From NCBI GenBank assembly GCA_021797995.1, contig JAJZYR010000008.1, positions 1 through 38,525 of the forward strand: DNA of 38,525 nt. The letters are read 5' to 3'. This document shows, piece after piece, positions 36,007-38,525 of this stretch (its first letter is position 1; each line of letters opens with the position of its first letter). The position numbers and the translations under genes were made by a program. The DNA comes from Microcaldota archaeon. Lineage in GTDB: Archaea; Micrarchaeota; Micrarchaeia; Micrarchaeales; CABMGC01. The notes under the pieces were generated by a model. That model searched no databases, was not told where the DNA came from, and saw only the letters and a list, made by a program, of their open reading frames with translations.

Positions 36007-36056
36007 ATTACTCAACTTATTTATTCATAATGACCTTTAAACTATACCTTAGGGTT

Positions 36057-37457
36057 TTAGTCTTCAATTGCAGCAAATTTCTGTGTAACTATCGGTTTGA
36101 ACCTTCTTTCTTTGTATTCTTTTAGATCGTTTTTGATAAGTTTTAACTGCCCGTTCATAGTATCAATCTTGTCGTCATAAGGTTCAATTATTTTGCTTCT
36201 AACTAGCACCTCAATCTTAGAAATCGCTGGTAGTAGACCAAAAAGGCGCTTTGGTGGGTTTTCAACCTCTTTCTTAAAACGTTTTAACGCTTTCTCAAAT
36301 GTAGATAGTTCAGTCTCTGCTTGTTGAATTCTGCGACCAGTAGTGTTTAGGTAGATATTTGCTTGTTTGAGTCGTCTATTATAGAGCTCTTCTGCTTCCT
36401 GTGCTTCTTTCCTTTTGGCATCTAATCGCTCTATAGCTTTTTCAACAACAGTAGAGGACTGAAGTTTTGGATATGTATCTATTTTGTCTAACATATTATT
36501 AAAATTCATCTCGTCGATACCTGTTCTTATGATCTTTTGTTTTATCTTCATGCTTCTGTTGATTCTATTTCCCTGTGTGATGTCCCATAGTCGTATCTCT
36601 TCCCCTTGTATTTTGGTGAGTAAATTAGAAAGACTAACCAACGACTCGCCCCATTCTTCTTTGAGATTTGCCGCATTGCTTTCTGCCTCAGGTATACCCA
36701 TCTGAGTTTCTTTGAACTCATCAAAGCCTTTAATTAGTCCAAGATCAGAACCTTCCTGGCCAGTAATGCTCTGGTCAAAAGCATCCCATGTTCTCTCCAA
36801 TTTCTGTTGTAAAGTAGTTATGTTGAGTCTCCATTCGGCTTTGCCAGTGCGCCCTGATATAAGATCCCATAAACTCTCATTTACTATGTCAAATTTAGGT
36901 ATCTCCACACCGCGAGGTGCAATGTAATCAATTTCTCGCCCAGGTCTTTCAGGTTTATCCATATTATTACCATTTTGAATAGAAGGTGTATAAACCATAG
37001 ATGTAGCCCCTGATCCCATACTGGACGACCTTTCAGGTTGGGATAGATTAGCGTACCTTGCTATTATATTCTTATCAGAATACTTCAATAAAAGGTTTCT
37101 GTCTGAGATATCGAAAAGGTGGAGTCTTATGAGCCTATGGAGTATAGCATTCTTTGAACGGCTATGTTTTTGTGCCATTTGTTCAATAGATTCACCGTGT
37201 GAAAATTCATCAGTTAATGCTGCTATCTCACTATAATCCCATTTCCTACCTCTTTCGTAAGTATTACCATAGCCTATTACTTCCATTTCTAACAATTTGT
37301 GAACTACGGCCTCCGATTCGCGGCTTAAGTTTATCGCAATATTGTTTATGCTCATACCTTGCTTGAACAGCCTTGCAGCTTCTCTTTCTTCATGGCCTGA
37401 CCATGGCATACCACTACGCGCGCTTATGCGTTTCCAATCTCTATACGTTCTAGTCAT
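36057..37457 (-). CDS. Tandem HTH (SANT/Myb-like) plus long coiled-coil protein
   Basis: Two similar N-terminal segments: WSGHEEREAARLFKQGMSINNIAINLSRESEAVVHKLLEM and WDYSEIAALTDEFSHGESIEQMAQKHSRSKNAILHRLIRL; long coiled coil after. ATG 37457 is preferred over 37493. Confidence 0.6.
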   Translation of the reverse strand: MTRTYRDWKRISARSGMPWSGHEEREAARLFKQGMSINNIAINLSRESEAVVHKLLEMEVIGYGNTYERGRKWDYSEIAALTDEFSHGESIEQMAQKHSRSKNAILHRLIRLHLFDISDRNLLLKYSDKNIIARYANLSQPERSSSMGSGATSMVYTPSIQNGNNMDKPERPGREIDYIAPRGVEIPKFDIVNESLWDLISGRTGKAEWRLNITTLQQKLERTWDAFDQSITGQEGSDLGLIKGFDEFKETQMGIPEAESNAANLKEEWGESLVSLSNLLTKIQGEEIRLWDITQGNRINRSMKIKQKIIRTGIDEMNFNNMLDKIDTYPKLQSSTVVEKAIERLDAKRKEAQEAEELYNRRLKQANIYLNTTGRRIQQAETELSTFEKALKRFKKEVENPPKRLFGLLPAISKIEVLVRSKIIEPYDDKIDTMNGQLKLIKNDLKEYKERRFKPIVTQKFAAIED

Positions 37458-37464
37458 ATAACGC

Positions 37465-37632
37465 TCACTTGAAATATTCCTTGCTCTGCACATTCTTCGG
37501 TTTTATATCTACTTGAAAGTACATTATCATTTCCTTAATTGCGTCTTGCTTAGTCTTAAGTCTATTAGATAGCTTATATACCTCTACAATTCTGTCCTCA
37601 TCGGCAGATAGATCAATCTGTATCTTTACCAT
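37465..37632 (-). CDS. Small ribbon-helix-helix / DUF2683-like regulator (55 aa), not in the supplied track
   Basis: MVKIQIDLSADEDRIVEVYKLSNRLKTKQDAIKEMIMYFQVDIKPKNVQSKEYFK: short beta strand then two helices. Confidence 0.6.
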   Translation of the reverse strand: MVKIQIDLSADEDRIVEVYKLSNRLKTKQDAIKEMIMYFQVDIKPKNVQSKEYFK

Positions 37633-37643
37633 TCTAACACTAT

Positions 37644-37673
37644 GATATATGGTATATCGTTAACATATATAAA
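37644..37673 (-). promoter_or_regulatory. TATA box and palindrome GATATA-TGG-TATATC upstream of the RHH-like gene
   Basis: Palindrome 37644-37658; minus-strand GTTTATATATG-like TATA around 37663-37673; start codon at 37632. Confidence 0.5.
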
Positions 37674-37911
37674 CCTTACTGTAAATGCATAAAAATCCCG
37701 TATGCTCTGTAGAGTTCTGGGTTGATACAGAATGCGATCTTGAACACTTGGGGTAAAGATTTAAGATAATTCATATACTACTGTTGGACTCGCAAGACCA
37801 AAATGATACGATGACCATAGCAATAAGACTAGTACGATCTCAATCAACGAGCCAAGTAAAAAAGATGCTGCTCGTTTAGTTTTAATTAAATTATATAAGA
37901 CCAAACAATCA

Positions 37912-38361
37912 CTATAATTCTTTCATAACTCTGTTGTAGATCTTTATCTGCCTTCCTTCCTTAAGATTATTTTTTATATACCATAACGTATTTCTCCGTA
38001 TGCCTAACTTTCTGCGTTCTTCTGAAGTCATATTAAGTATTTGATCACGTAACTTTGTAGGATCGTTGAGTGCAATTTGTATGTATGGTATATTAAATGT
38101 CAGTGTTTTTGATATGCCAACAACGTAATTAGATAGATTCCTAACGTTATCTAGCAGTATAAACTCGTACGAATGATGTTTTCCTTTGTATTCTACTGTT
38201 TTGTTAAGGTTAACGGTAATCTTGTCAAGTAGCATCCTTGACGCTGATTCTCGTAGTCTTATATTATAGTTCTCAGTTACGATAAAATCGGATTTCTTAA
38301 TTTTCTTGTCTTCGAGCACTTGAATTACTGATAAATCAACTACCCACCTATAAAGTTCCTG
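37912..38361 (-). pseudogene. cas1: C-terminal fragment of Cas1 (N-terminal part missing)
   Basis: Frame read beyond the track start: QELYRWVVDLSVIQVLEDKKIKKSDFIVTENYNIRLRESASRMLLDKITVNLNKTVEYKGKHHSYEFILLDNVRNLSNYVVGISKTLTFNIPYIQIALNDPTKLRDQILNMTSEERRKLGIRRNTLWYIKNNLKEGRQIKIYNRVMKEL, matching the Cas1 C-terminal lobe pattern (QELYRxxxDxxVI...kKsDFIVTENyxiRL). Confidence 0.75.
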
Positions 38362-38413
38362 ATTATCAGTGGCGCAAGCATTCCTATCTTCTCGGCGGTG
38401 GGGCGCAGCAGCC

Positions 38414-38524
38414 TCAGTGTTTTGCCCTCCTTGACAGTCCCTTCCTAAGCCGCTTGAGCAGCAGCGCGTCGTACATCCTGTCGTAATGGATGAGTAGGAA
38501 CAATGCGGCGAAGAGGACGACTGC
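38414..38524 (-). CDS. C-terminus of a membrane-associated protein (5'-partial at window edge)
   Basis: AVVLFAALFLLIHYDRMYDALLLKRLRKGLSRRAKH then TGA (38414-38416); GC-rich host-like codon usage. Confidence 0.45.
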   Translation of the reverse strand, partial: AVVLFAALFLLIHYDRMYDALLLKRLRKGLSRRAKH

Positions 38525-38525
38525 G

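Larger units (their letters stand above)
34362..38360. mobile_element. Putative AT-rich genomic island / decayed integrated element bounded on the left by tRNA-Pro
   Basis: Abrupt shift to AT-rich composition and codon usage right after the tRNA, and back to GC-rich host-like sequence near 38361; atypical gene content. No integrase or att repeat found by eye. Confidence 0.5.

Noticed and set aside
37500-37911. CRISPR array near the Cas1 fragment
   Set aside because: No repeated 25-40 bp units visible in the non-coding AT-rich sequence.
34289-38525. Duplicate of the tRNA-Pro 3' end (attL/attR) at the island's right edge
   Set aside because: Looked for GTTCAAATCACGTACTCCCC-like sequence near 38300-38525 and none was seen; the integration claim stays inferential.

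Overview
The window looks archaeal: leaderless or TATA-box promoters, eL21, eL40, eS6, aIF2-gamma, Rpb4/RpoF, Topo VI-B and Cdc48. It resembles a DPANN/Micrarchaeota-type genome, but that lineage is inferred, not tested. Three layers are visible. (1) Ordinary archaeal information-processing genes lie at 867-2650 and 24280-34251. The unusual member is a TATA-binding-protein homologue that encodes only one TBP repeat. (2) A long plus-strand locus (about 5.4-24.2 kb) looks like a divergent, type-IV-secretion/Ced-like trans-envelope apparatus. It has a VirB2/TrbC-like small pilin candidate, six consecutive, mostly overlapping or abutting polytopic proteins sharing a core motif (VirB6/CedA-like), two paralogous two-TM proteins resembling VirB3 plus a detached VirB4 N-domain, a VirB4/HerA-like ATPase, several small accessory proteins, and a large glycosylation-sequon-rich single-pass protein with a cytoplasmic domain. 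This is the best candidate for an undescribed system. (3) A visibly AT-rich island starts right after a tRNA-Pro(UGG) gene (34289-34361) and ends near 38360. It carries a metzincin-motif protein with an AN1-like zinc finger, a small RHH-like regulator plus a HTH/coiled-coil protein, tiny membrane ORFs, and a C-terminal fragment of Cas1 at its right edge. All homology calls were made by eye from translated sequence; no database search was run.
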